Of a stretch of DNA of 64,000 nucleotides, positions 22,493 to 33,887 are shown in pieces. Position 1 is the stretch's first letter. Each line of letters begins with the position of its first letter. Origin of the DNA: Puccinellia tenuiflora (taxonomy: Eukaryota; Streptophyta; Magnoliopsida; Poales; Poaceae). A program made the translations under genes and the position numbers. The notes under the pieces were generated by a model. It searched no databases. It was given only the letters and a program-made list of their open reading frames with translations, and was not told the DNA's origin. The stretch spans positions 310,001-374,000 of the forward strand of contig QRDG01001367.1 of the NCBI GenBank assembly GCA_012064385.1, written 5' to 3'.

Positions 22493-24138
22493 TTACGTCC
22501 TCGCAGTCACCTGATCGTGCCACTGCAGCGCCGCCGGTCTCACAGCTCTAGCCGGACCAGGAACGGAGGGCCCGCCGTAGTGCTGCGAGGAGTCGGCGAA
22601 ATTAAATCCACTGCCGCTGGTGCTTAAAAGGCTGATAAGATCTCCGCCGGCGTACCACCCATAGTGGCTCCCCGCGTTCTGGGCAGCGCCGCCGTAACCG
22701 AAGGCCGAAGGAGGATATGGGTAGCTGGTAGACGGCTGATGCATCGCCATGCTTGGATCAATGATGTGTCCTGAAAAGGAAGATGGTGTCTGAAACTCCA
22801 TCTTCATGTGTGGCGCCTCCTGCGGACTGAAGCAGTTGGTGTTTCCTGCAAGATAAGCAGGATGTATCATCTCCAAGAGCGGCGATCCCCGCCACGACAT
22901 CATGTCTGAGCCAGCTGAACCAATGTCGTAGTAGTTGGCTCCTCCTACGGAGGTAGACGTCATCTCCGAGTGCGGCGGTTCCTGTGGCGGCATGTTTGGG
23001 CCGTAGTAGTTATTATTATCTGTGATGCAGGGAGACATCGTCTCTGAGCTCGGCGGCTCATGCTGAAGCTGATGCACGATTGGCACGGGTGAGCTCTTCC
23101 CAGGGAAGCTGTTGTACTCGGGATCAAACATCCCCATCTCATCTCCTTCCTCGGGTGCAAACGCCGCTGGGTGCATTGGCACCAGGTGAAGAGCTTGAAT
23201 CGGGTCTTCATCAGTTCTGTTCTCTGCCTCGGTCTCTTCCTGCTTCCTCTTTCTCTTCTTGTTGCCTGTCTTCATCTTCCCCTTCCCCTTAGTCTCTTCA
23301 ACCTTGGCAGGGCTGCCTTCCTGGCTCTCCTCTTTCTTCTGTGTCTGTATCGTGCACAGCACCCACTCGCCAATCTGCAACAAGGCGATGCATGCAACAA
23401 ATTACTTTCGTCTAACAAACACGCACAGATCAACACGTAGACACTAGTACAATGAGAAGAACATAAAGAGAAGGCGTAGGAAGACAAGACAAGATCACCT
23501 TGTCGACATTCTGGTCGGCAGCCTCTACCTCGGAGGTGAGGTTCTCGTACTCGTACATTGTCCATGAGGTCTTCCCCTCGGACTGCGCCGTCTTCTTGTC
23601 CGTCTTTCCCGTCCCCTCTTGGTCCTCTGTCTCTTTCGGCGCATTGTAGAACACCAGAGTCCTCACGCGCCCCACCAGCCGCTTACTATCTTTCTTCCCG
23701 GCGTAGATCATCCTCTGGGGACCCGTGGCCTTCCAGAACCCCTTCTCCGGCGTCGTCCGGTTCGGCCGGCTGCCCCTCTTGTACTTCCGAACCCGCCTGG
23801 TGAAGAAGTACCACCGGTCCTCCCCGCAGTCCTTGAACTCCTCTGCTTCCTCTGCAAGATCAGACACACGCACAATCTAGTGTTTACTTTACATTCCAAG
23901 TCAAATTATTACATCACGTACTAGTAGTACTCCATCATGTACCTGTGATTTTCTCCGGATGGCAACCGACGACGTCCTCGTCTGTGAAGATCGGCAGCAG
24001 CGGCGGGAGGCCGGCGATCTTCCGGCGAAGGTAGTGGACGATGAGCTCCGCATCGGTCGGGGCGAAGTGGTAGCCCGGTGGCAGGTTGAGCAGGGACCGT
24101 TTCCGGTCGCCGGACGTCGCGTCGGCGGCGCCCTCCAT
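22493..24138 (-). CDS. NAC-domain transcription factor
   Basis: Three exons on the minus strand: 24138-23943, 23851-23499 and 23374-22493, with GT..AG introns of 91 and 124 bp, giving 476 residues. The N-terminal NAC domain (about 17-193) shows subdomain A (LPPGYHFAPTDAEL, residues 19-32), the DNA-contacting C subdomain (residues 79-110, with GFWKATGP) and the E-type end EWVLCTIQ. Introns sit at the usual NAC positions. Residues 139-158 are an extra charged, Glu/Lys-rich insertion between LVFYNAP and KTSWTMYEYE. A basic NKKRKRK cluster (about 221-227) is a likely nuclear localisation signal. The rest is a Pro/Ser/Tyr/Met-rich activation-type region with repeated Ser-Glu-Met-x-Ser spacing. No membrane segment is visible. 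It probably binds CGT-containing promoter sites as a dimer. The target pathway is unknown. The ORF is complete with no lesion. Confidence 0.92.
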
Positions 24139-24475
24139 ATTCTCTACTACACCGGCGGTCCGGCCGCTGTTAGCTCGAGAACGATACAGGCATCCGATGT
24201 TCTAGGGTTAGATAGAAGGAGACACGATTCCGTACGAATTCGAGTTCATCAATCAAATGATTTATATACGCTTCGCGCGGACCGCCTGCGAAGCGCACGT
24301 GCCTCGTGGCGGCCGTGGACTCCTCGAGTCTTTAGGCCTCACGTGAATCTTTCTTCCAAGAAAACTTACTGTATTTGATTCTCAAAAAAAGAAAAACTTA
24401 CTGTATTTGGATATGTACGTACGAGTAAGCTAAGCTGGCCCCAGCCCCCAGAGACGCAAGAGAGAAACAGAGTGG
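24139..24475. promoter_or_regulatory. Shared divergent promoter of NAC and PPR genes
   Basis: Only 337 bp separate the two start codons. A minus-strand TATATAAAT (24260-24268) suits the NAC gene. Two CACGTG G-boxes are present, at 24296-24301 and within the palindrome TCACGTGA (24339-24346). Near 24367 and 24399 the phrase ACTTACTGTATTTG occurs twice. I see no clear TATA box for the PPR side. Confidence 0.6.
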
Positions 24476-25993
24476 ATGGACTCCCAGTGGCGCCCCTGCT
24501 GCCCACCCGTGCCCCGCTACCTCCGCACCGCCGCCGCGCTCGCCGCGGCCGTCCAGAGCCTCATCAACGCGCCCCCTCCGCGGCCCGGGTCGCAGAGCCT
24601 CCACGCGCAGCTCCTCACGTCCGGGCTCAGCCCCACCGCCGACCTCTCCGTCAAGATCCTCATCCTGCACCTGCGATGCGGCTCCCACCGCAACGCCCGC
24701 GCGGTCTTCGACGGAATGCCGGCCCCGACCCACGCCGCGCACAACTACCTCGTCGCCGGCTACTTCCGTCTGGGCCTCCCCGAGGAGGCGCTGGGGATCG
24801 TGCGCCGGCTTGCGGGGTCCACGGGGCGGCTGGACGTGTTCACGCTCTCCATGGCGCTCAAGCTGTCCGGGGCGCTGGTGCTGCCCCGCGCCGCGAGGGA
24901 GGTCCACGCGCGCGTCGTCAGGTCCGTCCTCGAGTTCGACGACATCCTCTTCGCGGCACTGGTGGACGCCTACGTGAAGACCGCGTCCCTGGGCTACGCG
25001 CGGCGGGTGCACGGCATGATGCCGGCGCCGAGCGTGGTGTGCTCGACGGCGCTGATCGTCGGGTGCATGAACGAGGGGCTGTACGGGGACGCGGAAGCCA
25101 TATTCGACGGGATGGACGAGAAGGACGCCGTGGTGTACAATGCGCTGGTGGAGGGGTACAGCAGGACGGAGGAGACCGCGGAGAGCTCGCTCGAGGTGTT
25201 CAAGGCGATGCAGCGAGCGAGGTTCCGGCCGACGGTGTCAACGTGCGTGAGCGTGCTCGGCGCCTGCTCGCTGCTTTCGTCGCCGGAGCTCGGGGAGCAG
25301 GTGCACTGCCACGTCGTCAAGAGCAACGTCGTCTCCGACATCAAGACGGGGAGTGCGCTGCTCGACATGTACTCCAAGTGCGGCAGGGTCGAGGACGGCC
25401 GGAGGGTGTTCGACGGGATGGCGGAGAGGAACGTCGTCACGTGGACTTCGATGATCGACGGGTACGGGAAGAACGGCCTCCCGGACGAGGCTCTTGAGCT
25501 CTTCGGGGAGATGCAGGGCGTCAGGCCGAACCACGCCACGTTCCTGAGCGCCCTGTCCGCGTGCGCGCGCGCCGGGCTGCTGGCACGGGGCCAGGAGGTG
25601 TTCCAGAGCATGGAGCGCGAGCACTCGCTCAAGCCACGGATGGAGCACTACGCGTGTATGGTGGACCTGCTGGGCAGGTTCGGAAGCGTGCGCCAGGCTT
25701 ATAACTTCGTCAGAGGGATGCCGGCGAGGCCGAACTCTGACGTGTGGGCGGCGCTGCTCGGGGCAGCCACCCTGCACGGCGACGTGGACATTGCCAATGT
25801 CGCGGCGAAGGAGGTGTTCGAGCTGAGCCGCGGCGGGAGACCGGGCGCATACATGGCGTTTTCCAACACTCTTGCGGCGGCCGGGAAATGGGCCGGCGTG
25901 CACGACGTTAGAGAGATGATGAAACGGCACGGTGTGCTCAAATACGCAGCCTGCAGCTGGGTTGGGTCTGAGAACTGTCCACCTGATGACTGA
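24476..25993 (+). CDS. PLS-class pentatricopeptide repeat protein, E-type
   Basis: An intronless 505-residue ORF, GC-rich throughout, as is usual for grass PPR genes. Tandem 31-36-residue repeats start at about residue 40 and include VHARVVRS, VYNALVEGYSR, ALLDMYSKCGRVEDGRRVF, TWTSMIDGYGKNGLPDEALELF and HYACMVDLLGRFG. The C-terminus (about 410-500, from SDVWAALLGAATLHGDV) is an E-type extension without a DYW deaminase domain. Such proteins bind organellar RNA in a sequence-specific way and often guide C-to-U editing with partner proteins. The order of motifs resembles Arabidopsis At1g28690, annotated mitochondrial; this comparison is from memory. The N-terminus is Arg/Ala/Pro-rich with few acidic residues, consistent with an organellar targeting peptide. 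The first ATG is chosen because the frame is immediately PPR-like and upstream sequence is AT-rich. Confidence 0.92.
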   Translation: MDSQWRPCCPPVPRYLRTAAALAAAVQSLINAPPPRPGSQSLHAQLLTSGLSPTADLSVKILILHLRCGSHRNARAVFDGMPAPTHAAHNYLVAGYFRLGLPEEALGIVRRLAGSTGRLDVFTLSMALKLSGALVLPRAAREVHARVVRSVLEFDDILFAALVDAYVKTASLGYARRVHGMMPAPSVVCSTALIVGCMNEGLYGDAEAIFDGMDEKDAVVYNALVEGYSRTEETAESSLEVFKAMQRARFRPTVSTCVSVLGACSLLSSPELGEQVHCHVVKSNVVSDIKTGSALLDMYSKCGRVEDGRRVFDGMAERNVVTWTSMIDGYGKNGLPDEALELFGEMQGVRPNHATFLSALSACARAGLLARGQEVFQSMEREHSLKPRMEHYACMVDLLGRFGSVRQAYNFVRGMPARPNSDVWAALLGAATLHGDVDIANVAAKEVFELSRGGRPGAYMAFSNTLAAAGKWAGVHDVREMMKRHGVLKYAACSWVGSENCPPDD

Positions 25994-26435
25994 TGTGGAT
26001 TAATGCTGATTCGCCATAAAATATCTTTGCAACGTTTTTTTTTAACTTGATACATTGCCTCCTCTTGCAGCCTCGCAGGTATCGTATCGGGATACATAAA
26101 GAAGCGACTGGTTAACAGGTACAATAAAGTACAACAGCCAAGCGTAGCCAAGCTGTAATTGACTCGTTTTCTGATTAGGAAAGACAATAACGGTTAATGT
26201 TTCTACCATTTGATAATCCATAAGGTGCACAAGTCAAGAAAAAATCCCGTTAACTGTAACTCACGTGTGTTCCTACAGACTCGTACAAGATCTCATATCT
26301 ATTGCATAATGCATATACACACAACAGAAAAAAATATACAAGCAAAAAATAATTGCTACGACGTATCTCATGGCTCACTGGCAGCTGCTTTTGGGAAGAG
26401 AGAACTGCAGCACATGGAACTTCCGCTTGCAATCA
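25994..26435. other. Intergenic sequence between convergent PPR and SNARE genes
   Basis: 442 bp between the two stop codons, AT-rich, holding the 3' UTRs of both genes. I see no further gene. Confidence 0.5.
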
Positions 26436-29400
26436 TCAAAGACGTCTGAAAGCTTTTGTTGACAACAATCTCCTGTTAGTCTGAAAACTTTGGGCAGGCG
26501 GAGCCATTCCTGGGATGTCTGGGATGTCCTTATTATGTGGGTTGATGATCTGGTCCGACAAAACATTGTGAATTATTCTGATTCAATTCCGATCATTTAC
26601 AGTAAAGAACTAGTAGATGGCATGGAAGTCTCTGTGAGGAATATTAAACTGGCAATGGCTGGAGGATAGCAAATAACATTGTGAATTATTCTGATTCAAT
26701 TCCGATCATTTGCAGTAAAGAACTAGTAGATGGCATGGAAGTCTCTGTGAGGAATATTAATCTAGCAATGGCTTGAGGATAGCAAATAATCTTTCCGACG
26801 GTTCCGTTTATAAGAATAGAAAATAAAGCAACAAGATGATACCACCACCTACAAAATAAGCAGCATCAACCTTGACCATCACTAGGTCTACTCAAAAGTT
26901 CCAATAAACCTTGTTTCACTCCCAAATATAGTATTAGTACTCTGATGTCAAGCCTTTATCATTACTTTTTGAAAACAGTCAAATTAATTCATGTTCCTTA
27001 GAAACGAAAGTATATAATAATAATAATATAGTAAACCAAAATAGACATATACAGAAATAGCAGAAATTTTACCTTGACAATAATAATTGCAATAACACCA
27101 AAAACTATCAGAGCAAGCAACCCCATGATGCATTTGTCAGTTGCAACCTGCAACAAGCAGTTTCCAGAGATCAGATACTGCTGCACAAGCACAAACGAGC
27201 ATAGAGGGAGAGGGAGGACGGACCTGCCGCCCAATCTCTTTTACAAGCTGGCTAGCTTTCTTCAACGAAAAGTGAACAGAATCAAGCTCATTGCCAATCC
27301 TCTTCATTTGTTCTGTCTGCAAAAGAATAAGAGAATATGAGCTTTCAGAAATTGTTATAATCTTCCTGGACATTCGTTTAAATGTGTAAAACTCAGGATG
27401 GAATAGGTCAACCAAAAACTCAATCTTATGTGCATGCTAGGAATTTATATGACATGAGAAAAAGAAAAAAAATTAGATGCTGGAGTGCAGTAAGAAACAT
27501 GAATCAGTCCATCATAACCTAGCCAGAATATAGGGTAGTGTTATATTTTCGTGAAATGGGTTGGGATGGGACAACACAAAGACAAAATAAGATAAAGTTT
27601 TGGAATACTTAAAATGCCTGATGCACATCTCTACTTTTCCCATGCAGTGGCACAAGATGTTGAAGCACTCAATACAACCGAGGAGTTAAATTATATGCTG
27701 ATTCTCCATATAATATTTCTAAATAATTGAGATAAGGCGACCCTTACAATAAAATATAAGACTAAGCAAAACTACAGTCAGTCAATAGCAGAACAACATT
27801 ATGCGACCAAATTAGAGAATTCCACCAATTTCTACCAGGTGCGTTCGCACCCTATAATCAAATGAGACTATAGATATCTGCATGGTTCACTCCAGAGGTT
27901 GTGCTTGTAAAATAGCATGGATGGGTATCATGATAAAACAAATACACTATATATATCCATGACTTTTTCAGAACATATAAGTTTTTCTGTAGTAAACGTG
28001 TTTTAAAAAATTGCTTTATACTAAGTATGCCCTACTAAATGCACATATCTACCACAAGGAAACGAGCATGGAAAGAAGAAAATTTCTGTTAATAATCAAA
28101 AAATCTTACCTGCTGTGTTAATGTTGTAGCTGTTTGAGATCCAACTTCTACAGTTTGTGCAACAACCTAGGCAAAAAAAAACTTTAACTTTTGCCATAGA
28201 AGAACATCGAAGAAGGGCATATGTAGTTCAGTAAGCAACCATTTTTGAACGTGCAATAGCTTCATCAGTTTGATCCATTTGGTTCCTTCCAGAATCAATG
28301 AGTTGTTGATTCGACATAGCTGCAATATAAGCGCGGTGCTTTCATAAGAACCAATACAAATATCTAGCTTCGAAAATGTCATTATTTAGATATATAATAA
28401 AATTAACATTAATCGGTAAAATCCTGTGGTAAGCATTTTGGTCTTGGAAAAAGATTCTAATTCAAGCACTTTTCGGCTTTATTACAAAAATGAATCTGGA
28501 GCAAACGAAGATACAGGTCTAAATTCAACCAAATTAAGAAGAATTTAGCACAGCACAAACAAGAAATGATATCTTATCCACATTCCTTTTGTTTACATTT
28601 AGTAGATACTATAAGAAACTCCAGCCAACATAATCTAAACTATAATATTGCAATAGGTGACGATGGTACGTCCTGTGTTTATCCCTATTTTTTGGCTTAT
28701 TTACAACCAGTGCCACCTCCCAGTCTAACTATGCCGAACCGTTATTTTTCTTTTTTTTCTCTGGAGACAACATGGTCGGCGAGTCCGTGGTTTCGCTCCC
28801 ACTACATCGGGTGCTCCGGTCAACACATCCCGGCTGCTCCGGCCACCACATCCCGGGTTATCCGGCCCCATGCTCTTCCACCGCATGCCCTCCCGCGTCC
28901 TCGACTCCTACAACGTGCACATCTCCGGCCTTCTGTAAACCGTCACCGTCCTGCTCCTCTCCTGCCCTCGCCTGGAAGCTGAGCGTCAATAGGCAGTCCG
29001 GCGTTCCTGTCCACCGCCAGCTTCCTGCTCCTCTCGCCCTCGCGTGGAAGCCTAGCACCACCACCTCCGCTTCATCTCGGCTGTGGTACGATTAGCCCCT
29101 TGGATGTGAGTTTCAGTCTGATGCATGCTGGTGGTGCTGCGCTGCCACAACGGTAGCCCTCCTGCAGCCACCTCCGATTCGTACAAGGCAGAGCGCCATC
29201 AATCAGATCCGGAGAGCGTTGGTGTCATGTGCGACTACGGCGGCAGGGTGACCGACGCGCACAAAGCGATGAACGAGATGCAGCTAAAAGACGCGCAATG
29301 CTTAGCACGGCGACGTACTGTGCCCTGGCCGACGAGTGCTGCAGACTAGGCGACTTCTGGTTGGGTCTGCAGTCCTCAACGCTATGCTGGCGAGAAGGCT

Positions 29401-32400
29401 AGGTGACGACGGCATGGTGGACGAGGTCTGATGCGTGTTGGAGAAGGTGGACAGTGGCGTGTTGATGGATGCTGAAGAGCGGAAGTCTATGGTCTATGGA
29501 TGCATGTGTTTGCAGCTGTAAGAGTTTAGGACAAGTGAGCTAAAGCTCCTCGATGTACTAGCATTGTCATCTTGAAATTTCAGGTTCATTTTCTCCACTT
29601 GTCATCTTGCTCTATTATGTGGTAAAATCTATATGCTGCACTGCACTTATTTTGCCTTGTCAGTTTGACTCTCCTAAGTAGTTGTAGTTGTAGTTGGCCT
29701 GAAATTGGCAGTTTAGCTTACATTTTGAATAAAATTGGTGCCTCTGTTAAATATCAGGGAAAAGTTGTAGTTGGCCTGAAATTGGCAGTTTAGCTTACAT
29801 TTTGTTGAAGGAATCAAGTAAAAATCCTATAAACTTAGCTTATCTACTAGAAGTTATAATTGGCCTGAGACTGGCAGCTTAGCTTGATACGTGCTTTTGA
29901 AAAAATCAAGTAAAACTTTATATAAACTTAGCCTCTCTATTAGAAGCAACTACTTGCAAGGGCTTGTGCTCAATAACAAATGGTATACGGTATACAACAA
30001 TAATTTGTAATGTGGAAAATATATACATCCCGAATATGAAATTTCCTTTTATGTTTATCTTGTTTCTTTCCTCTTTGGAAGTCTCTTATCAATATTTAAT
30101 TTGTCTGAACCATTTTTTTCTTGATGATGGGATGACAACCACAAGTTAAAACTTACAATTCTTACTGACAACACAATCCGGCAAGGCGAATCTAATTCTT
30201 GACGGTAGATGCATCATTATCAAGAACGCTTCGTACTATCAAGGAAAATCTCATTTCAAATGTTGAAATTCTTTTGCCCTAAAAATATATTTGATAAAAT
30301 ATCAGCCCGTAGCAACACACGGGCATTTTGCTAGTAAAGATATAAAACATAAACCAAGGATTCACCATGTCACACATCCATACTTCCATAATTGCATCAA
30401 AGAACATAACCTACCATACATAGTCAGAATTGCTGTTGTTATATTGGCAGAAGTCAGAAAATTGATTAACTTTTTTTTGTACTTAATATTGTTACCGATA
30501 ATATTTCACAGAACATACATTCAGTGAGGCATACGAAAATTAGACCAAGCAATTTGTTATTCGCATGAGACTAATAACAACTTAAAATTCTCAGTGACTA
30601 ATTTCACCTGATGCCATTTGAATATTGTCCTCAGCGGTAGGCTCACTACTTCCAGCACCCATATCAAAGAGCTCAACCCGCTTGTTATTACCAAGGCTAC
30701 TTTGATATCTGAAAGATATCTGTTAGTATTAGCAGAAGAACTAACATGTGTAAGAACATTGCATGAGCCATAAAATTTGAAAATGTGAATCTTTCAAATT
30801 GAAATTCCAGATGCTACAATCATCAAATTCAATATACAACACGGACGAAGTAGCTAGAGATTATGTGGAGCACATCAGCAATAATTTCTCAAGAAAATGG
30901 TGTACTTACGTCTTCCTCAAGGTGACATAGGAATTCAACTCTTTGATCTGTATAGTGGATAAGAAATTTTAAGCAAGTGTGCAAAAGGGCATCCAACAAA
31001 GCTATTGAAATGAGGTACCGACCATATACTGCTTTCTATCATTTAGCTGTTTGTTGACTTCAGGAGGGTTCTTTGCATCCTCGTCTTTGAGAATACGGTC
31101 AAACTCTTTGATCAAGCTGCAAAAACCAATTTGAACCTTAAAGCATTACATGAAGTATGGCATATAAATATTGTATCCACCAAGTAGAAAATTTTCCTGA
31201 AAAAAAAATCAGGGTAGTATTGCACTACGCGAGCAGTTAACCTCCAAAACTGTTCAAGTTAGGAATAAAATAACTGAAAAGATGTATATACTCCCTCCGT
31301 TCCACAATATAAGATGTTTTAGGCCTTTTCCACATTCACATGCATACACATGTATCTAGCCATGTTTTAGTCTATAGGTCCACTCCTTTTAGTCCGAATC
31401 TAGACAGCATATCGAACATCTAAAACATCTTATATTGTGGAACAGATGGAGTATGAATGAGAAATTAACACCAGCATAAGACTAAAGGAATCAAAAATGA
31501 AAGGAGAAAATAAAGAATTCAAGTAGCAGATTACGACTGAGGAATCCTCGTAGGCCTGACATACCGCTTGCACTCCTTCATTTTCCCTGTAAGATCTTCC
31601 AATTGTTTAGCTTGCCTATTAGAATCTTTGATCTTTTCCATCTTTTGAAACCCATTTCTGTAGAAAAATAAGGCACATGAATAAAGCTTCCAATCAAAAC
31701 GAATTAACTAGACAGGCAGAAAAGAATATGAGTATTTCGGTCAAATCAGCAAAGCTATAAATATCAGGTTTCAAAATTACATACGTGTTTGCATTCCACT
31801 ATTAAGGAGAGTCAAATTACGTAATTAGCCGTGAGCAAGCTTGTACAGTGCTACAGTTAGTCATCCAAATAAGATAAGCACACTGATACTTGCAAATGCC
31901 AATCAGGATTCAAGCTAGAAAGACACAGGTATGTTTGGTTGAAGCGATCTCATGCCCCTACCAATTTTGCCAACCATTGGCTAAGGATTCATTGATCCTT
32001 TGTTAGCCAAAATTTTGGCAAGAATTGTGAGGGGGTCAGGGCAATGCAAGGTAACTGGGCAACATTTCATTGGCAAACCAAACCAGATCCAATATATCAT
32101 AGGTTGCCAAACTTTTGGCAGGGCACGTTGGGTACCAAGAAAACATACCCATAATTCCTGATTACAGTTTGTTGGAACTAAACTTAGCTCAAATGATGAA
32201 TTTGTGGATGCACACATCAAAATAACCCTGCTCAATCACATATGATGATTGTGCTGTCAGCTTTCAGGTTTCAACAGCCAATACTGTATTGCAATAGTGA
32301 TACCAAAAAGAGATCCTTGCTAGGTACTCAAGTTGCCCAAAGTTCACGTATGCAATGTGTGTGCATTGGACACTAGTCACACTACTATCGAAGCATTATA

Positions 32401-33186
32401 TATCTAAATTTCCAAATGAGAAAAGATATCAAACTCGATTCATTCAATTAAATAACATAAGAACGTAGAATCAAACAATTGTTTCTTAACGTCATTGCAA
32501 TCAAGTTGATCATCTTTATTGATATTGAGCAATTCTGCAGTCAGAATTTGAATTTGAGAGATTCCGAATTCTGTTATGTTCAAGGTAACTACAATCAGAG
32601 TTCTGTCAGAATTTTTCCACCAGGATTATGTAGTTCGCAATGAAGTTACTCATCGTAAAAATAACGGAGACAGGCAGGGAGTAAGCTGATATTGACAGTA
32701 CAGAACTTCAGGTTTCTTCTCCCATAACTGTTTTGGTCCATTTCTTTCGTACTGGTGAAACTCTACAACAATTCTAAACTTGGACACCAAATGTAAATTT
32801 CACGATGATCGACTCCCACACAGGTTGACAGCTCAACACCCAGCTAGATAATTGTGCAACAAGCCGCTTAAAATTCTCACTAAATCACATCTATCATCCC
32901 ATTACATAACTCCATACACTAGCTTCTCTCCTACTCTATACCAGTACACCACATGAGCTGAGGTAACTGTAAGCAGTGACCAATAAAACGGGGGCAAAGA
33001 GGCCACAATTTCACAAGCACAGCTTACGGGTAGCACCGCTCGCCGGAAGCAAGTATCTGGGGGTAAGTGAGGCAGTAACTGAAGCGCCAGACACAAAAGG
33101 GGGACTCACTGGAGTGCGCGGAAGATGTCCTGGATCTCTCCGTCGATCTGCTCGAGCTCCGGGGTCATGGGCACGTCGCTCGCCAT
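26436..33186 (-). CDS. NPSN11: Novel plant SNARE, NPSN11-like (Qb-SNARE)
   Basis: Ten minus-strand exons: 33186-33110, 31657-31565, 31116-31023, 30947-30910, 30708-30608, 28319-28240, 28166-28110, 27316-27224, 27147-27073 and 26549-26436. All introns are GT..AG, phases join cleanly, and the product is 273 residues. The start MASDVPMTPELEQIDGEIQD, the N-terminal coiled region (FQKMEKIKDSNRQAKQLEDL), the SNARE coil at about 150-211 (to LVKEIGRQ) and the transmembrane segment at about 217-236 (CIMGLLALIVFGVIAIIIVK) match the plant NPSN family. A short basic tail follows (NPHNKDIPDIPG and NRRLL). NPSN proteins are tail-anchored Qb-SNAREs of the plasma membrane and cell plate, acting in cytokinetic vesicle fusion with KNOLLE-type syntaxin. 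Paralogue number (11 versus 12/13) is not certain. The introns hold a Helitron, a MITE and a tandem duplication, yet all splice sites are intact. Confidence 0.93.
26562..26790. repeat. 113-bp tandem duplication in SNARE intron 9
   Basis: The phrase AACATTGTGAATTATTCTGA begins at 26562 and again at 26675, and the two units are near-identical to the end (AGGATAGCAAATAA). The first copy starts 12 bp from the acceptor of the last exon (26550), so the region expected to hold the branch point and pyrimidine tract lies in the duplicated sequence. Confidence 0.85.
28634..30334 (+). mobile_element. Candidate non-autonomous Helitron in SNARE intron 5
   Basis: The 3' end has the Helitron signature: a hairpin of GCCCGT (30305-30310) and ACGGGC (30319-30324), then six bases, then CTAG (30331-30334) followed by T. 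The proposed 5' end is TCTAAACTATAATATTG at 28634, preceded by A, fitting insertion between A and T. No RepHel protein is encoded. The interior has a GC-rich, gene-like part (28770-29510) and imperfect repeats of GTTGGCCTGAAATTGGCAG-type sequence (about 29690, 29770 and 29855). The 3' end is well supported; the 5' end is inferred. Removing the element would shrink intron 5 from 2288 to about 587 bp. Confidence 0.65.
28873..29510 (+). pseudogene. PPR-like gene fragments carried in the Helitron
   Basis: 28873-28935 reads LFHRMPSRVLDSYNVHISGL, close to a PPR repeat. About 29215-29400, in shifting frames, gives GGRVTDAHKAMNEMQLKD, a Tyr/Cys-Ala-Leu-Ala segment and LQVLNAMLARRLG-like sequence, also PPR-like. 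Stops and frameshifts separate the pieces, and composition is far more GC-rich than the surrounding intron. They do not match the local PPR gene at 24476 and appear to come from another one. No function is expected. Confidence 0.5.
31291..31451. mobile_element. Stowaway MITE in SNARE intron 2
   Basis: 161 bp flanked by TA on both sides (31289-31290 and 31452-31453). The ends CTCCCTCCGTTCCACAATAT and ATATTGTGGAACAGATGGAG are inverted repeats extending into AAGATGTTTTAG and CTAAAACATCTT. The gene tolerates it. Confidence 0.92.
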
Positions 33187-33876
33187 GGCTCCTTCCCCCC
33201 GCCTCCGCCCTTCTCTCCGGCCAAAACCCCTAGCCTAGCCGAGCCTCACGCCGCCATTCCGATCAAACCGCGGAGGGGAAAGAGTGGGATGGGGAGAGGT
33301 CGACGAGGAGGAGGAGAAGGGGGAGGCAGTTGGTGAGCAGGGGGGGTTGGTTCTGGCCTTCTGGGTGGGGGATTGCCTCGCCTCGCCTAGGGCTTGGCTC
33401 CGACGACGACCGCCTGGCGTAGTGGCGTATTAGCTGGGGTTTAGAATAGAATCTGGCAAACGAAGCAACAGAAGAAAGGGCTCCCTGGCAGCCGCTTGAG
33501 GCTTGAGATGACGATGTTAAACGCCAGTACGTCACGGTCGGAGCCGAGCTAAGCCGATGGCGTTCTCGTTAGCTGTCCTTTGGCGATTTTGACACCGGTC
33601 GGGGGAGTTGGGTGCTGTCAGAGTGCCAGGGACGTGACACGTTTGTGACATGCTGATCTTTAGACATTTGATTATGTAGCGGAGGGCATAATAGAAGATT
33701 AGGAGGTACTGCATTTTTAGAAAATGCGTTGTGCTGTTTTCTTTTTTTGTAATAACAAAGATATACGTAGAGAACTCCCCATCCCGAGCAATGGACGAAG
33801 AAGAGCTCTCTACCAACTCTAGCAGATTTCCTAAAATTCTCATATCCATACAAAATTAGAGTGGGCCTTAATAGCA
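33187..33876. other. SNARE 5' UTR and upstream region
   Basis: GC- and CT/GA-rich near the ATG (33187-33430), as expected for the 5' UTR and promoter of a broadly expressed gene on the minus strand. I see no clear TATA box. Further right the sequence becomes AT-rich with no gene. Confidence 0.45.
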
Positions 33877-33887
33877 CCTCTTTTGAC

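Noticed and set aside
24398..25930. Long minus-strand open frames opposite the PPR gene
   Set aside because: High GC3 of the PPR gene leaves antisense frames open; they have no recognised motif.
31928..32149. Possible MITE in SNARE intron 1, with GGTATGTTT and AAACATACC ends
   Set aside because: The inverted ends are only about 9 bp and no matching target duplication is visible, so I did not list it as an element.
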